From Blattamonas nauphoetae (Eukaryota > Preaxostyla > Oxymonadida), in the NCBI GenBank assembly GCA_033064195.1, contig JARBJD010000423.1:1-54909 (forward strand): a stretch of 54,909 nucleotides of DNA, written 5' to 3'. Of this stretch, positions 36,419 through 45,947 are shown in pieces. Under the pieces are notes generated by a model. It was not told where the DNA came from and made no database searches. It saw only the letters and a program-made list of their open reading frames with translations. Position numbers and translations under genes: made by a program. Every line of letters begins with the position of its first letter. Position 1 is the stretch's first letter.

Positions 36419-39400
36419 TTATTCAATAATATAATCAGTTGCTTTCAGTCCATGAATGAATGGAGGACACGATTCATTTTCAAGTACGATTGCCTTCAGA
36501 TGCATTCCACTGAGACTGAGTTTCTGTTGTTGTATTTTGGCTATCTCAAATCCATTGGTGTCATCGTCAGAATGAACTCTTCTCGTTTGAAAGTTCAAGG
36601 TTGTCGTCACTGTTTTCTCTCCGTTCAGGCACTTCACATAGTCATCGCTTGTGATATTTGTTTTCTTCAGAGACACTCCTTTGATTTTGCATTTCTCATC
36701 GAGAGAGTAACACTTGGGTGCAAGACAGATCATCTGCTCACCTTCCTTCTCAATTGCTAATCCCAACAACTTCTTCTCATCATCAACTCCTTTTTCAGGA
36801 TTGGGAAACCATTCGTATTTGTGTGCATCATAGAATTCCTTGTCAGCAATCACGTGTTCAAATTGTTGATGGATTCCAGCATTTGGATCACCTGAGATAG
36901 CCCAGTATGCCGAGTCAGTATCTCCCTCACAGAAGTGAATCTTCTTCATGTCTAGACACTTGAACATGAAATTATAGATGAAGTTCAGATACCAGAACTT
37001 GGCATTGTCGAGTGTGAACACTGCTTCTTGCAGACATGTTTTGCATGATGCTTTCTCTCTGTCTTCAATCACGATGTAGTTGTCCTCATTGATCTCTCTT
37101 GTCGCAACAAATCCCTTCATCATCTGTTTCAAGTATGTTCTCTTCTCATTGCAGATTGTGATTGAGGTATACTTCTCAGTGTTCATTCCATCGTATCCAT
37201 AACTTCCATTCAAGTTCGTCTTACAGAACTGTTCTTTTCCCTTGTTTCCAACCTTCATTGCTTCAATTCGATCATTCATGAACGATGTCACGAATGGTTC
37301 AAATCCAGCGTGTCTCGAGAACACCATCACACTCTTGATGTCGTCGACGATGAAGTGACAGTAGTCGATGAGGAACCACAGATAGTATGTCGAAAAGAAC
37401 ATATACTGATCGTGAGTGCTCAAGAGTTGAGTCAGCTTTCTTTGTTTGTCATCAGTCTTCAATCCATGTTTCTTCATCAACGAATAGGTCTTCTCTCCAA
37501 TGTTATCTTCGGTTGTATTGACCACTATGTTTCTGAAGATTGGTGGGAAGTTAATGAAATCATTGATGTATTTCTCATCGATGTGTCCTTTCAGTTCTGC
37601 AACGAACAACGTCTTCTGATTCTTGTTCTCGATGATCTCCCGACATTCTTTATCTCCAGTTGCTGTGTACAAACATCTTCCTGGCATGTACATTCTGTGA
37701 TTGGTGTATGGATTGTTCTTGTTCTTGATTGATGAGAAAGCACTTGGATACAGGGAATTGAAATCAACACCACAGACGTGAGTCATGATGTGTTCAGTAT
37801 CTTTGGAAACGACTTTGTTGTCTTGGAATTGGAAATGATTGATTGGAGTCACGTCTTTGATGTTCTGTCTGTGCTGAACATTCGATAATCCACCAGTCAC
37901 TGCTGCTCTCAACTTGTGATATGTTTGCTCATGTGTCAGAGTCATTGGTAATGATTTCCAGATACAGTACTTCTTCAGTTGAATTCTCAATCTTGTGAGA
38001 TGTTCATCCTTGTCTGACTTGTAGGTGTTGCAGTAATCACAGCAGATCTTTACGTTCTCTTTTGAATGTCCTTTTGAATTGTCGATTCTATCCAGTGTTG
38101 GTTTGACTGCTTGCGTGAAGTGGCACGTACAGATGTAACAAACTTTCTTGCACTGTTGAACAAACCAATCATAGTCAGATTCAGTGACATTGTTGGTAGT
38201 ATTGCGATGTGCTTTCTGATCTTGATACCTGTATCCTTCTACTTTGTATTTCCAGTATTGTTTGGTGATTTTAATTGGTCCAGATTCGTCACATTCATTA
38301 TAGTCAGCATCGATGTCAAAGTCCTTGTAGGCACATGCATACTTGATTGCAGATGCATTTGCTGACAGTGAGAGATTGTGCAGCATGTCCACCTTGTATT
38401 GGAAGTTCAGATCAATCAGATTATCAAGTGGTGCAATCATGCATTCGACATCTCTGATGTTGTAGAATTTCAGATAGTCCCAACGATTCTTGAATCCTTG
38501 TTTGTTCCAATCATCGAGGTACAATTGGTAATCAGTCTCTGACATTTCACTGTTGTTCAGACTGGAGTAGAATTCATATTTGGAGAATGGTTCTTGTTTG
38601 CTCAGCACGACATCGTAGTCTGATGAATCAAATGATTCGTAAGCAAAGAATGATTTCTGAAGAGTAGTGTTTCCTCCAAAGGCTTTGACTGCATTGTCCA
38701 AAGTCATTGGTCCAGTGTATGACATCATGTCAATGAACCGAAGTACCTGTTGGGTTTTCTCATGTCTGATCAATACTTGTTTGTACTTTGTTGTTGATCC
38801 AAGGAAGCTCACGACTTTCCAATCCTTGTCAACAAGATCACGAAAGATAAGATTGATGTCAAATCTGGAACTGTTGAATCCAATGACATTGACTTCATTT
38901 TGGGAGAGGATTTCAGGGTCTTCAAACATGTTGTCTTCTCGAACTGTCTCAGCATATTTGAAGAGTTCTCTGATCCACTGCTTCACAAAGTCTTTTCCGT
39001 CACGAAGATCAAAGTAGATTGACTTCACACCTGCTTTTGTTTTGATTGCTGATGCAACAGAGAGAGGCTTCAAGTGTGATATCAATTGTGTATTGTCATC
39101 AGAGAACAAGTTGTCAAGAATGAGATCTTCCATTGTTTCGAAATCGTACGTGATGTAGTATTGTGTTGGTTTGAATTCGTTTTGTCTTTTGTGTGCCATC
39201 AGAAATTCATTCGTCCTGTTGTTGAGGATGTGTGGAACATAAGGTCTTGGTGTTCTGTCCAGTCCAATCTTCTTCACATGTTTTCCATCAAGTTCCTTAC
39301 ATTCAGCAAGATGCTTCTCGTAGTATCTCTTGAAGTTTGTATCCTTCACTTGGAATCCTCTCGATTGACAGAATGGACAGAGTTTGTATCCAGTCAATTT

Positions 39401-40825
39401 CTCAGGATCAACAATGAACATCACATGAACGAGAGTTGCAGTGAGAGGAATCATCAGAATGGGAAGAACTCTTGCGTCATCATTCTCGTTGATGTACGAT
39501 TGACTGAGGAAGTACCGCTTCTTGTCTTCATCGAACTCATAAACGTGAACTGTGATGTTGAATAGTTGCATTGCTTTCTCCATGTCTGATGCAATATCAA
39601 ATCCAGGGTATTTTCGTAAGTGTTCAGTTAATTGATACGATGTGAGATTGGTGAGATTCATCCATTTGGTAAACAGTTTGTATGCTTCAGAGTTTCTCAT
39701 TTTAATTGAGATTTTATTGACGTTTTTCTCTGAAAGAGTTAAGAAAGACAAAGCTTGAAAGAAACAAATGTTATACTCAGAATCAATGTACCGAATGTTT
39801 CTCGTTTTAATGTGTTCAGTTAGAATTGCGTTGGCTTTTCCTGCCACTGGAAATCGATAGACTGCAACAAGAATGGAATGGAAGGCAATGAACATTGTCT
39901 TCGTGTCCATCAGTGTTCTCTCCTGCGATTCTTTGATCAGATTGATTGCATATTTGGAATACTCAGTGATGTCTGCTTCACTTCTGATCACTGTTGGGAA
40001 ACTCTTTGACGTGTTCTCCAGTTCTGGTCTGAAATCATTGTACAGTGTCTCATCTTTGTCTTTTCTCTCAACGATCTTTCCAAAGTCGAGGCTGATCTTG
40101 AATGGTCGATCCTTCTCTTTTTCATACACTGCTTTGATGAAGGTTGTGATTTCATCAACATTCTTCAGATGATTGTGGAAGTACAACTGATATGGTTTTC
40201 CATTGTCTTCAACCTTCTCAACCTCATTCTTCTTGAACTTCTTTCCTGCATTTGTCAAACATTCATTGAAGGCAAGTTTGTCTCTTGGTTCAGCAAGTAA
40301 GATGCATTCATTGAATCCATCAAACTGCTTCACTTTTCTTGTTTCCATTTGTTCATTCTTCTTCTGAATGATCAACAGATTCTTCATCCAATGATCCATC
40401 AGCTTCTCTTCAATTGACTTCAGTTTCCTCGTAATCTTGAACACTTGCTTTTTCAATTCAGTTTCGTTCACTCTTGGATTTGCTGTCATGTCTGCGATGA
40501 TTACATTTTTATCCTCTTCATTCATCATTGCGTTGTTGTTCCGTTCATTCTGTTTCTGAATGAATTGTGCTTGTTCAATCTGTCGTCGATTTCTCACTTC
40601 ATTCAGGAATTTCGGAATATAGGAGGTATTGAGTTGTCCGGTTGGATTAGGATTTCGATATCCAACATCTGGGTGTTGAAGCATTGTAAGGAGAAATGAA
40701 TAGTGATGTTGCTTGTTTGGGCTGTCAGGTTTGTATGTTCGACCATCAGTAAATGCGAATTGAGTGTTTGGAAATAGTTCTCTAACCTCTCTGATTTGTT
40801 CCTTCACTTTCCAGAGTGTTGTCAT
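36419..40825 (-). CDS. Protein-primed family B DNA polymerase with embedded HNH domain (1468 aa)
   Basis: Exonuclease motifs: YDFETMEDL at about residue 560, GFNSSRFDINLIF at about 650, YNIRDVEC at about 787. Polymerase motifs: VDFNSLYPSAF at about 1020, KTNLNGSYGYDGM at about 1200, GDTDSAYW at about 1300. This is the order of protein-primed polymerases of Polintons. The N-terminal third holds an OTU-like cysteine motif (SEYNICFFQALSFL, about 350) and a zinc-finger-like CPFCQSRGF…H…C (about 475-500). Between the exonuclease and palm lies CYICTCHF…LDRIDNSKGHSKENVKICC…CNTYKSD (about 895-940), an HNH nuclease signature. It would replicate the element from protein-capped ends. The frame is open throughout. 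Confidence 0.93.
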   Translation of the reverse strand: MTTLWKVKEQIREVRELFPNTQFAFTDGRTYKPDSPNKQHHYSFLLTMLQHPDVGYRNPNPTGQLNTSYIPKFLNEVRNRRQIEQAQFIQKQNERNNNAMMNEEDKNVIIADMTANPRVNETELKKQVFKITRKLKSIEEKLMDHWMKNLLIIQKKNEQMETRKVKQFDGFNECILLAEPRDKLAFNECLTNAGKKFKKNEVEKVEDNGKPYQLYFHNHLKNVDEITTFIKAVYEKEKDRPFKISLDFGKIVERKDKDETLYNDFRPELENTSKSFPTVIRSEADITEYSKYAINLIKESQERTLMDTKTMFIAFHSILVAVYRFPVAGKANAILTEHIKTRNIRYIDSEYNICFFQALSFLTLSEKNVNKISIKMRNSEAYKLFTKWMNLTNLTSYQLTEHLRKYPGFDIASDMEKAMQLFNITVHVYEFDEDKKRYFLSQSYINENDDARVLPILMIPLTATLVHVMFIVDPEKLTGYKLCPFCQSRGFQVKDTNFKRYYEKHLAECKELDGKHVKKIGLDRTPRPYVPHILNNRTNEFLMAHKRQNEFKPTQYYITYDFETMEDLILDNLFSDDNTQLISHLKPLSVASAIKTKAGVKSIYFDLRDGKDFVKQWIRELFKYAETVREDNMFEDPEILSQNEVNVIGFNSSRFDINLIFRDLVDKDWKVVSFLGSTTKYKQVLIRHEKTQQVLRFIDMMSYTGPMTLDNAVKAFGGNTTLQKSFFAYESFDSSDYDVVLSKQEPFSKYEFYSSLNNSEMSETDYQLYLDDWNKQGFKNRWDYLKFYNIRDVECMIAPLDNLIDLNFQYKVDMLHNLSLSANASAIKYACAYKDFDIDADYNECDESGPIKITKQYWKYKVEGYRYQDQKAHRNTTNNVTESDYDWFVQQCKKVCYICTCHFTQAVKPTLDRIDNSKGHSKENVKICCDYCNTYKSDKDEHLTRLRIQLKKYCIWKSLPMTLTHEQTYHKLRAAVTGGLSNVQHRQNIKDVTPINHFQFQDNKVVSKDTEHIMTHVCGVDFNSLYPSAFSSIKNKNNPYTNHRMYMPGRCLYTATGDKECREIIENKNQKTLFVAELKGHIDEKYINDFINFPPIFRNIVVNTTEDNIGEKTYSLMKKHGLKTDDKQRKLTQLLSTHDQYMFFSTYYLWFLIDYCHFIVDDIKSVMVFSRHAGFEPFVTSFMNDRIEAMKVGNKGKEQFCKTNLNGSYGYDGMNTEKYTSITICNEKRTYLKQMMKGFVATREINEDNYIVIEDREKASCKTCLQEAVFTLDNAKFWYLNFIYNFMFKCLDMKKIHFCEGDTDSAYWAISGDPNAGIHQQFEHVIADKEFYDAHKYEWFPNPEKGVDDEKKLLGLAIEKEGEQMICLAPKCYSLDEKCKIKGVSLKKTNITSDDYVKCLNGEKTVTTTLNFQTRRVHSDDDTNGFEIAKIQQQKLSLSGMHLKAIVLENESCPPFIHGLKATDYIIE

Positions 40826-40829
40826 TTAC

Positions 40830-40852
40830 TACGAATTAAAAAAATAAAAAAG
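40830..40852 (-). promoter_or_regulatory. T-rich gene-start region of PolB
   Basis: Minus-strand TTTTTTATTTTTTTAATTCG, then TAGTAA and the PolB ATG at 40825. The same arrangement precedes PolB in D (46393-46416). Confidence 0.55.
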
Positions 40853-40868
40853 AAAAAAAGTTGAGTGA

Positions 40869-41222
40869 TTATTTTGGCTTCCTCAAATGTGGCTTCTTCT
40901 TTGCTTTTAGCCAGGAATCTAGTCGCACTTTGAAAACTTCAGTACCACCAATTTCTCGATAGGTGAACGGTGTTAGAACCTGCTTGTACTCACCAACGAG
41001 CTCACAGTTGTACTTCCTCAGTTCATTCTCAACAAACGATTGAGTGTTGTGTCGACGTTGTGACATGTGTGGTCTGTTCCCTTGATTCCACAACTTTGGT
41101 TTTATTCTCCACTCAACACCTTCATGAACATAGATGACTGGTTCTGTGCTTCGGACATACTCAGAAACAAGTTCACAGTTCTCTTTTTTCATTGATTCAA
41201 TCAACTTGTCTCTCGGGTTCAT
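40869..41222 (-). CDS. Terminal gene: small protein of two repeated modules (117 aa)
   Basis: Starts MNPRDKLIESMKKENCELVS at the ATG on the inner edge of the right terminal repeat. Two copies of a roughly 50-residue module are visible: ENCELVSEYVRSTEPVIY with EGVEWRIKPKLW, then YNCELVGEYKQVLTPFTY with EVFKVRLDSWL. The tail is basic. Modules of this look sit beside HNH or GIY-YIG endonucleases in large DNA viruses as DNA-binding parts (remembered resemblance, not tested). It is adjacent to PolB, so a replication or early regulatory role is plausible. Confidence 0.7.
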   Translation of the reverse strand: MNPRDKLIESMKKENCELVSEYVRSTEPVIYVHEGVEWRIKPKLWNQGNRPHMSQRRHNTQSFVENELRKYNCELVGEYKQVLTPFTYREIGGTEVFKVRLDSWLKAKKKPHLRKPK

Positions 41223-43811
41223 TTTATACAAAATAAAAAAGTCAAAACAATTTTAGAAACAATGAAATTATGTTCAATCACTTTCTGTGTATTTTACCAA
41301 CATATTCTACAACCGACAGTGTCAATAACACTTTTCTTGCATTTTCCAAAAATGTACCAAAATATGGGATCGATCACTCATTTTCCAAAAAATGTTCATT
41401 TCGTTCTAATTCCACGTTTTCTGGAATGATCCAATGTATAGTATTGTCACAGTATGCTTCGTTTTCTCAACATCATTTTTTTGTTTCCATGTTCAACTCG
41501 ATTTTGTTCGTTCATTATCTCGGAATTTTTTCGGAATCTTCATCTAACCGTTTCCATTCTCTTCTTTCTCGCATCTTTTTCCTCTCATTTTCATATGTTT
41601 TGTCTCTTCTTTTTCTATAGACGTCTATGAAATGACCGATCATCAACTTTCTCGGGTTTTCATTGTATGTTGTTTCTCAACACTCAAAACATACTTTTTT
41701 CTTCTTTTTTTATCTTTCTTTGAAGTGTTTTGATTCTTGTTTTTCTTGATCATCTCTGTTTGTTCATTTGTTAGGTTCGATCCTTGTCGTCTCTCCAACT
41801 TGGAACTTTTCCGGAATATTGAGTATGTCACTCTCATTTTCTTCTTTCTTCATTCTTATTGCATCGATTTTCATATGTTTTTTCTCTTCTTTTTCAACAG
41901 GTCTCTTCATATTGGACAGACATCCACTTCTCCAATTTTGAACGGTATGTGACCTCTTCTCTCTTCAAACCACCTCCTTTCTTCTCATTTTATCTATCTT
42001 TTCTTGTTTTCATTCTCGTTTTATCATTTTCATCTCTTTTCTCCACTTTGTAGGATCGATCTCTGCCGACGTCATATCTCTGCATTTTTACCTATTATTG
42101 AACTTTTCACGTTGATTTTCCTCTTTATTCACTCTTGTTTGACCTGTTTTGTTTGTCTTGTCACTTGTTTTCATTAGTTCTGTTTTCAAGTTCGGTCTCT
42201 TCCCCGTTCTCATCTTTTCTTTGATTATTGGTTTTTCTCACTTCATTCATGTTTGTTTCGACTCAAACTACTTTTCCTCAATTTGTACTTCTTTTTGTTT
42301 GCTCATATTCCCAATTTGTGCCGAGGATCTGACGGATCGTGATCTGCATCGGATCTCTGTCTTCGAACCTCTCATTGCACATTTCACTCGTTTTTTTCAT
42401 TCTTTCTGGTTTTTTTAAGACATAAAAAGGTGAAGACAGACTCAAATCACACAATTGGTGTCACATTTCACACCGTTTTTGACGATCGTCATTTCACCAT
42501 TCTCTGTTGCACTTGCCCGTTTCGTTGTTGCATTGTTCGATCACTTTTGCTCTAATTAAGTGAAAAACAATGAAAACCAAACATAATTATGTGCTGAAGT
42601 GGGTGAAACGAAGGAAAAAGCAGGTGAATTGAGAGGAACGAGAGATCAATTCGAGCGAATGAAATGGTAAACGTGGAAGGTGAGGTGAGAGAAAGAAGGG
42701 GCTGAAGTGGCGTACAAACATCAAAATACAGTGAAAAGTTGTGAAGTGAAAAGACGTAAAATCAACATTATGAGACAACTAATGTATGAAACAAACTGAA
42801 ATTTCAACCATAGCTTCCTTGTATGGTCCAAAAGGACCTACAATAGGTGAAAACGCGATAAAAATGTGATGTGAGGAACAGTAGTGTGAAAATTGTGTCT
42901 TCACCATGGTGATGTGTAAAACGGTCATAAAAAGTGAACTAATGTCACGAGGTGAGAAAAAATCTCTGAAAAGCCTCGGATGAACATAATTGTGAAGTGG
43001 AAGAAGCGAAAATAGTGAGAAATGAAAATTGAAGAAAAAATGTCTGAACGATGAGGTGTCAAAAGTTTTCCGAGATGAATGACACCAAAAGACGTCAACA
43101 AGCAGTTTAACACACAAAACCACCATAAGAGGGCAAAAAGTGATCGAAAGGACATAGTCCTGAACGTCCATACCTTTTCTTGGAAAAATCGACTCGTAAA
43201 AAATCTCAATGGGTCGGATCAAACTTTTTTTTCAGAAAGTGGTTTTTATCGAAAATCCTACCTTTCAAAATGATTTCCGTCACAATCAAACGTGTTTGAA
43301 CACAATTTGAGCCATAAAGCGGTTCATAGTAACAAAATCGGAACATCGACTTTTTTCGTCACTTTTTGGACCAAAGTTCGGTACGTAACTCGACGAATTC
43401 TCAACCGATTTTGATCAAACCTCTTTTGGTCGACGACCGACAATGTCCCCGAGATTTTAGAATTTTTTTCAGAATTTTTCGAAATGGTTCAACTGTTGGT
43501 TTCAGTGGATTTGTGTGAAAAATGGAAAAAACTTGAAAAATCGATGTTGACCAGAACATTTTTTGATCTCATTGTTGACAAGAATCAATTCAAACAACGT
43601 TCGGAATCTTTCAAATCGTTTCTGAGCATTTGAAGGTCAGGTGGACCTCTCAAATAATTGCTGATGGTTCGATTGGGGCTTCTGGGAATGTCAATTTGCT
43701 TTGAAAGAAAAACAGAATGATCAGACCGATTGTTGTGTCAATCGGCATGATGATTTTGCACAGTAGTATCGTCTAAGGTGCGGGGGTTCCCTATTCGTTC
43801 TATACACTACT
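41218..43811. repeat. Right terminal inverted repeat of element B
   Basis: Inverted copy of 22143-24733. Reading outward on the plus strand it is pyrimidine-rich. It contains three 44-48-base blocks, each preceded by AG and followed by GTATG (41621-41664, 41775-41822, 41901-41944). It contains no credible gene. Confidence 0.92.
43726..43767. repeat. Terminal stem motifs of element B, right end
   Basis: CCGATTG (43726-43732) and CAATCGG (43739-43745) form a 7-bp stem. AGTAGT (43762-43767) mirrors the terminal ACTACT. Mirror image of the left end. Confidence 0.8.
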
Positions 43812-43817
43812 TTCAAC
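43812..43817. repeat. Target site duplication of element B, right copy
   Basis: TTCAAC immediately after ACTACT, identical to 22137-22142. Confidence 0.9.
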
Positions 43818-44761
43818 CACTTCATATTTTGAGCTTTTTAACGAACATAAGTCGGCCCCGTACGGCTTGTGTTCTTATATAGTGTTTTGTACACACACCT
43901 TTTTCACGTCACATTTTTCCAACACTTTTCAACACAGCACCGTTTCTCAGCGTTTTCACATATTTGAGGTCCTTTTGGACCGTTTGGAGAAGCTGTGGTT
44001 TGATTTTCGTGAGTTTTTGTTCGTTAGTTCTTTCATAATGTTCAAAATACGTGTTTTTTTCGTTCTTAACATTTCACTGTTTGCCTACGTTCACACCATT
44101 TCAACCCCTTTTCTCTCTCATTTCACCCGTCCTGTTTCACGAATCATTCACTCGTATTTCCTCTTTGTTCCTCTCATTTCATGACCCTTTTTTCGACCGT
44201 GTGGCCTTCTTCAGCACATCACGATATTGACTTTTTCATTCTTTTTCTCTCTTAATTGGACAAAAAGTAGGTGAAACAAGGTAAAATGAAGTGAGCAGGT
44301 TCAATACAAACTAGTGAAGTGGAGATCGTGATAATGATGTGAAATCTGACGTGAATATTGAAAACAGAGTCCGTGTTCACCTTTTTATCGCATTAAAAAA
44401 CAAGAAAGATTCGAAAAATTCAATGAAATGTTCACTACGTTGACACCTGAAGAAGAATAAGAGAGAAAACAGATGAGAACAGTTGAAAACAAAAGAATAA
44501 AGAAGAGAATAGCAATCAAATGACGGAGAAGACGAAAGTAGTATAGAAAGCGAATTGGGAACCCCCGCTCCTTAGACTCAACTACTGTGGCTTTTTCTCC
44601 ATGCCGATTGACAATTCAGAAAATACTTGAAGTAAAAGTCATTTTCATTTCAGAAAGTTGTCAATCTTAGAGAAATATTCTCTTCCAGAGTTCAGTTACT
44701 TCAAACTTTCACGTTGAAGCATAATTTCAAAAATTTTCAAAAATGCAAAAACCTTGATTTT

Positions 44762-45014
44762 GGCGGAAGCTGGTGTATTTTTCAAGGTTCCGAAGGTTGC
44801 GACCCTTCTCATCGGTCCCTTTTAGACCGGCATCGGAACTCATTTTTATCGGTTTGAGTTCCGGAGACGTACGTTGGTCTTGCCAAGGGCCTAGACCATG
44901 CCAAAGGGCAGTGATATGTGAAATTAAATGCTTCCGCCAGGAATTGAACTTGGGACCTTCAGCTTAGTAGTCGTAGTGCGTGCACTCACTACTACCACTA
45001 AACTATCCGGTCTT
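44762..45014 (-). repeat. tRNA-derived SINE-like unit
   Basis: On the minus strand from about 45012 the sequence has a tRNA-type A box (TAGTTTAGTGGT), a possible anticodon-like stem (GTAGTG/CACTAC), and a B box (AGTTCAATTCC). It ends …CTGGCGGAAGC. The 5' and 3' acceptor sides do not pair, so it is not a working tRNA. A 10-bp inverted repeat TGGCGGAAGC / GCTTCCGCCA lies at 44762 and 44930. Pol III internal promoter boxes suggest a SINE. Confidence 0.5.
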
Positions 45015-45057
45015 GAAAATATCCCGAAAAATCAGAAGCCTTGTACCCGAAAAAGTA

Positions 45058-45093
45058 CTCTCACCCGTGAGGGTTCGAAGCCTCTGGCGAGAC
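45058..45093 (+). repeat. tRNA-3'-half-like module, non-coding copy
   Basis: CTCTCACCCGTGAGGGTTCG… to …CTCTGGCGAGAC. It differs from the copy at 30692-30728 by one base only (one T fewer). Flanked by a 10-bp inverted pair GCCTTGTACC (45038) and GGTACAAGGC (45234). Confidence 0.7.
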
Positions 45094-45265
45094 TATATAG
45101 CAGATTTAAAATTTGAAAACTTTGTCAATAAATTCAATATATAGTAAAATTACTGACGTGAAAAAGTCGTGCTTTTTAACGAGGGTAGAAAGGTGGACAA
45201 AAAAAGGAATATATAGCAGATCTGAAAATTCGAGGTACAAGGCATTGGAAAAATCTGGCATTTCC

Positions 45266-45357
45266 AGGACCTCCTAGCACAGTAGGTAGAGCGGGAGGTC
45301 TAAATTTACACTCGGCCTTTGAGCCGTGGGATCGAATCCCGCCATCGGCAAAACTTT
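45266..45357 (+). repeat. tRNA-like sequence (class II type), SINE or tRNA pseudogene
   Basis: A box TAGCACAGTAGG at 45275-45286, a long variable arm CGGC…GCCG near 45313-45326, and a perfect T stem and B box GGGATCGAATCCC at 45328-45340. The acceptor 3' side CATCGGC has no partner at the 5' side; instead GACCTCC pairs with GGAGGTC at 45294-45300. It is therefore a degenerate or chimeric tRNA gene. Confidence 0.5.
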
Positions 45358-45399
45358 CGGCAAAATTTCAAAACGTTCACAATAAAATTCAAAAATTCA

Positions 45400-45730
45400 A
45401 AAATTCAAAAAGTCAAAAATTCAAAATTTCCAAAAAAGTTGAAGTATGAAACCTCGACGTAATTTCCCTTGATACTCAGGCAAAATGGTGCCCTCGTGGC
45501 TAATGCGTAGAACGAATTGAAGGTTGGATTGGAGAGGGACGAACTGGGAGGTTGTCCCCGGGGGTTCACTGTGGGCAACACTTCAATGTGACCGTAAATC
45601 ATGCCCCCCAATACCTTAGCCCTTCAAGGAATTCGCCAGCAGTAGTCATTGAGTAGGATCATGATAGAGTGATCCCCAAAGGAGTATCGGGTTGTCTCAT
45701 GGTACAATCATACAAACTTGAATGAATGAT
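45400..45730. other. Unexplained non-coding stretch in D's terminal region
   Basis: Starts with short TTCAAAAA repeats (45360-45425). A G+C-richer segment follows (45480-45620, with GGTTGTCCCCGGGGG) that resembles nothing else in the window. No gene. Confidence 0.4.
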
Positions 45731-45785
45731 TGAATGATGAAGGCTTGAATGATGAATGAATGAATTGAATGAATGAAAGATGAAG
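45715..45785. repeat. Simple repeat of AATG/TGAA type
   Basis: An imperfect tandem run of GAATGAATGA-like units interrupted by GATTGAATGATGAAGG. Confidence 0.7.
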
Positions 45786-45947
45786 CCGAAAGCAGGCACT
45801 GCAAAGAAGAAAGAAACAAAAAAGAAAGAAGCAAGATGAAAGCTGGCACAACAAGGAAGAATCAAGGAACAAGAAATAAAAAGTTCCAACACCTCACTTC
45901 ACATTTCATTTATGTTTTTATTTTTTTGATTTTTTAATTTGTATTTA

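Larger units (their letters stand above)
22143..43811. mobile_element. Element B: nearly whole Polinton/Maverick-type element, 21,669 bp
   Basis: Both ends are defined by AGTAGTGTATAG… / …CTATACACTACT and by a perfect 6-bp target duplication. Long, nearly identical terminal repeats (about 2.59 kb) enclose about 13 genes. The fibre and ATPase genes are on the plus strand. On the minus strand are the terminal gene, PolB, integrase, a 119-residue protein, the 317- and 194-residue proteins, two small virion proteins, two capsid proteins and the 136-residue protein. The few differences between the terminal repeats imply recent insertion. It is not fully intact: about two genes are disrupted, one by a MITE. 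It sits inside the terminal repeat of the older relative C. Confidence 0.93.
21331..44536. mobile_element. Element C: remains of a Polinton-type terminal repeat, interrupted by element B
   Basis: Starts AGTAGTGTATAGAACGAATT at 21331, like the ends of B, and runs to 22142. After the B insertion (22143-43811, plus its target duplication) the sequence resumes at 43818 with terminal-repeat blocks seen inside B and A (for example GAGGTCCTTTTGGACC near 43970). It ends at about 44536, where element D begins. Only terminal-repeat sequence (about 1.5 kb) is left and no gene. It diverges from B more than the two B ends do from each other, so it is older. Six bases before the start read TTGTCG; no partner can be checked. 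Confidence 0.75.

Noticed and set aside
37990-38160. Intein in PolB
   Set aside because: The HNH-like segment has no flanking splicing-domain blocks and no Cys/Ser and His-Asn junctions in the expected places.
44930-45014. Working tRNA gene on the minus strand
   Set aside because: A and B boxes are present but the acceptor sides do not pair and the anticodon loop is not canonical.
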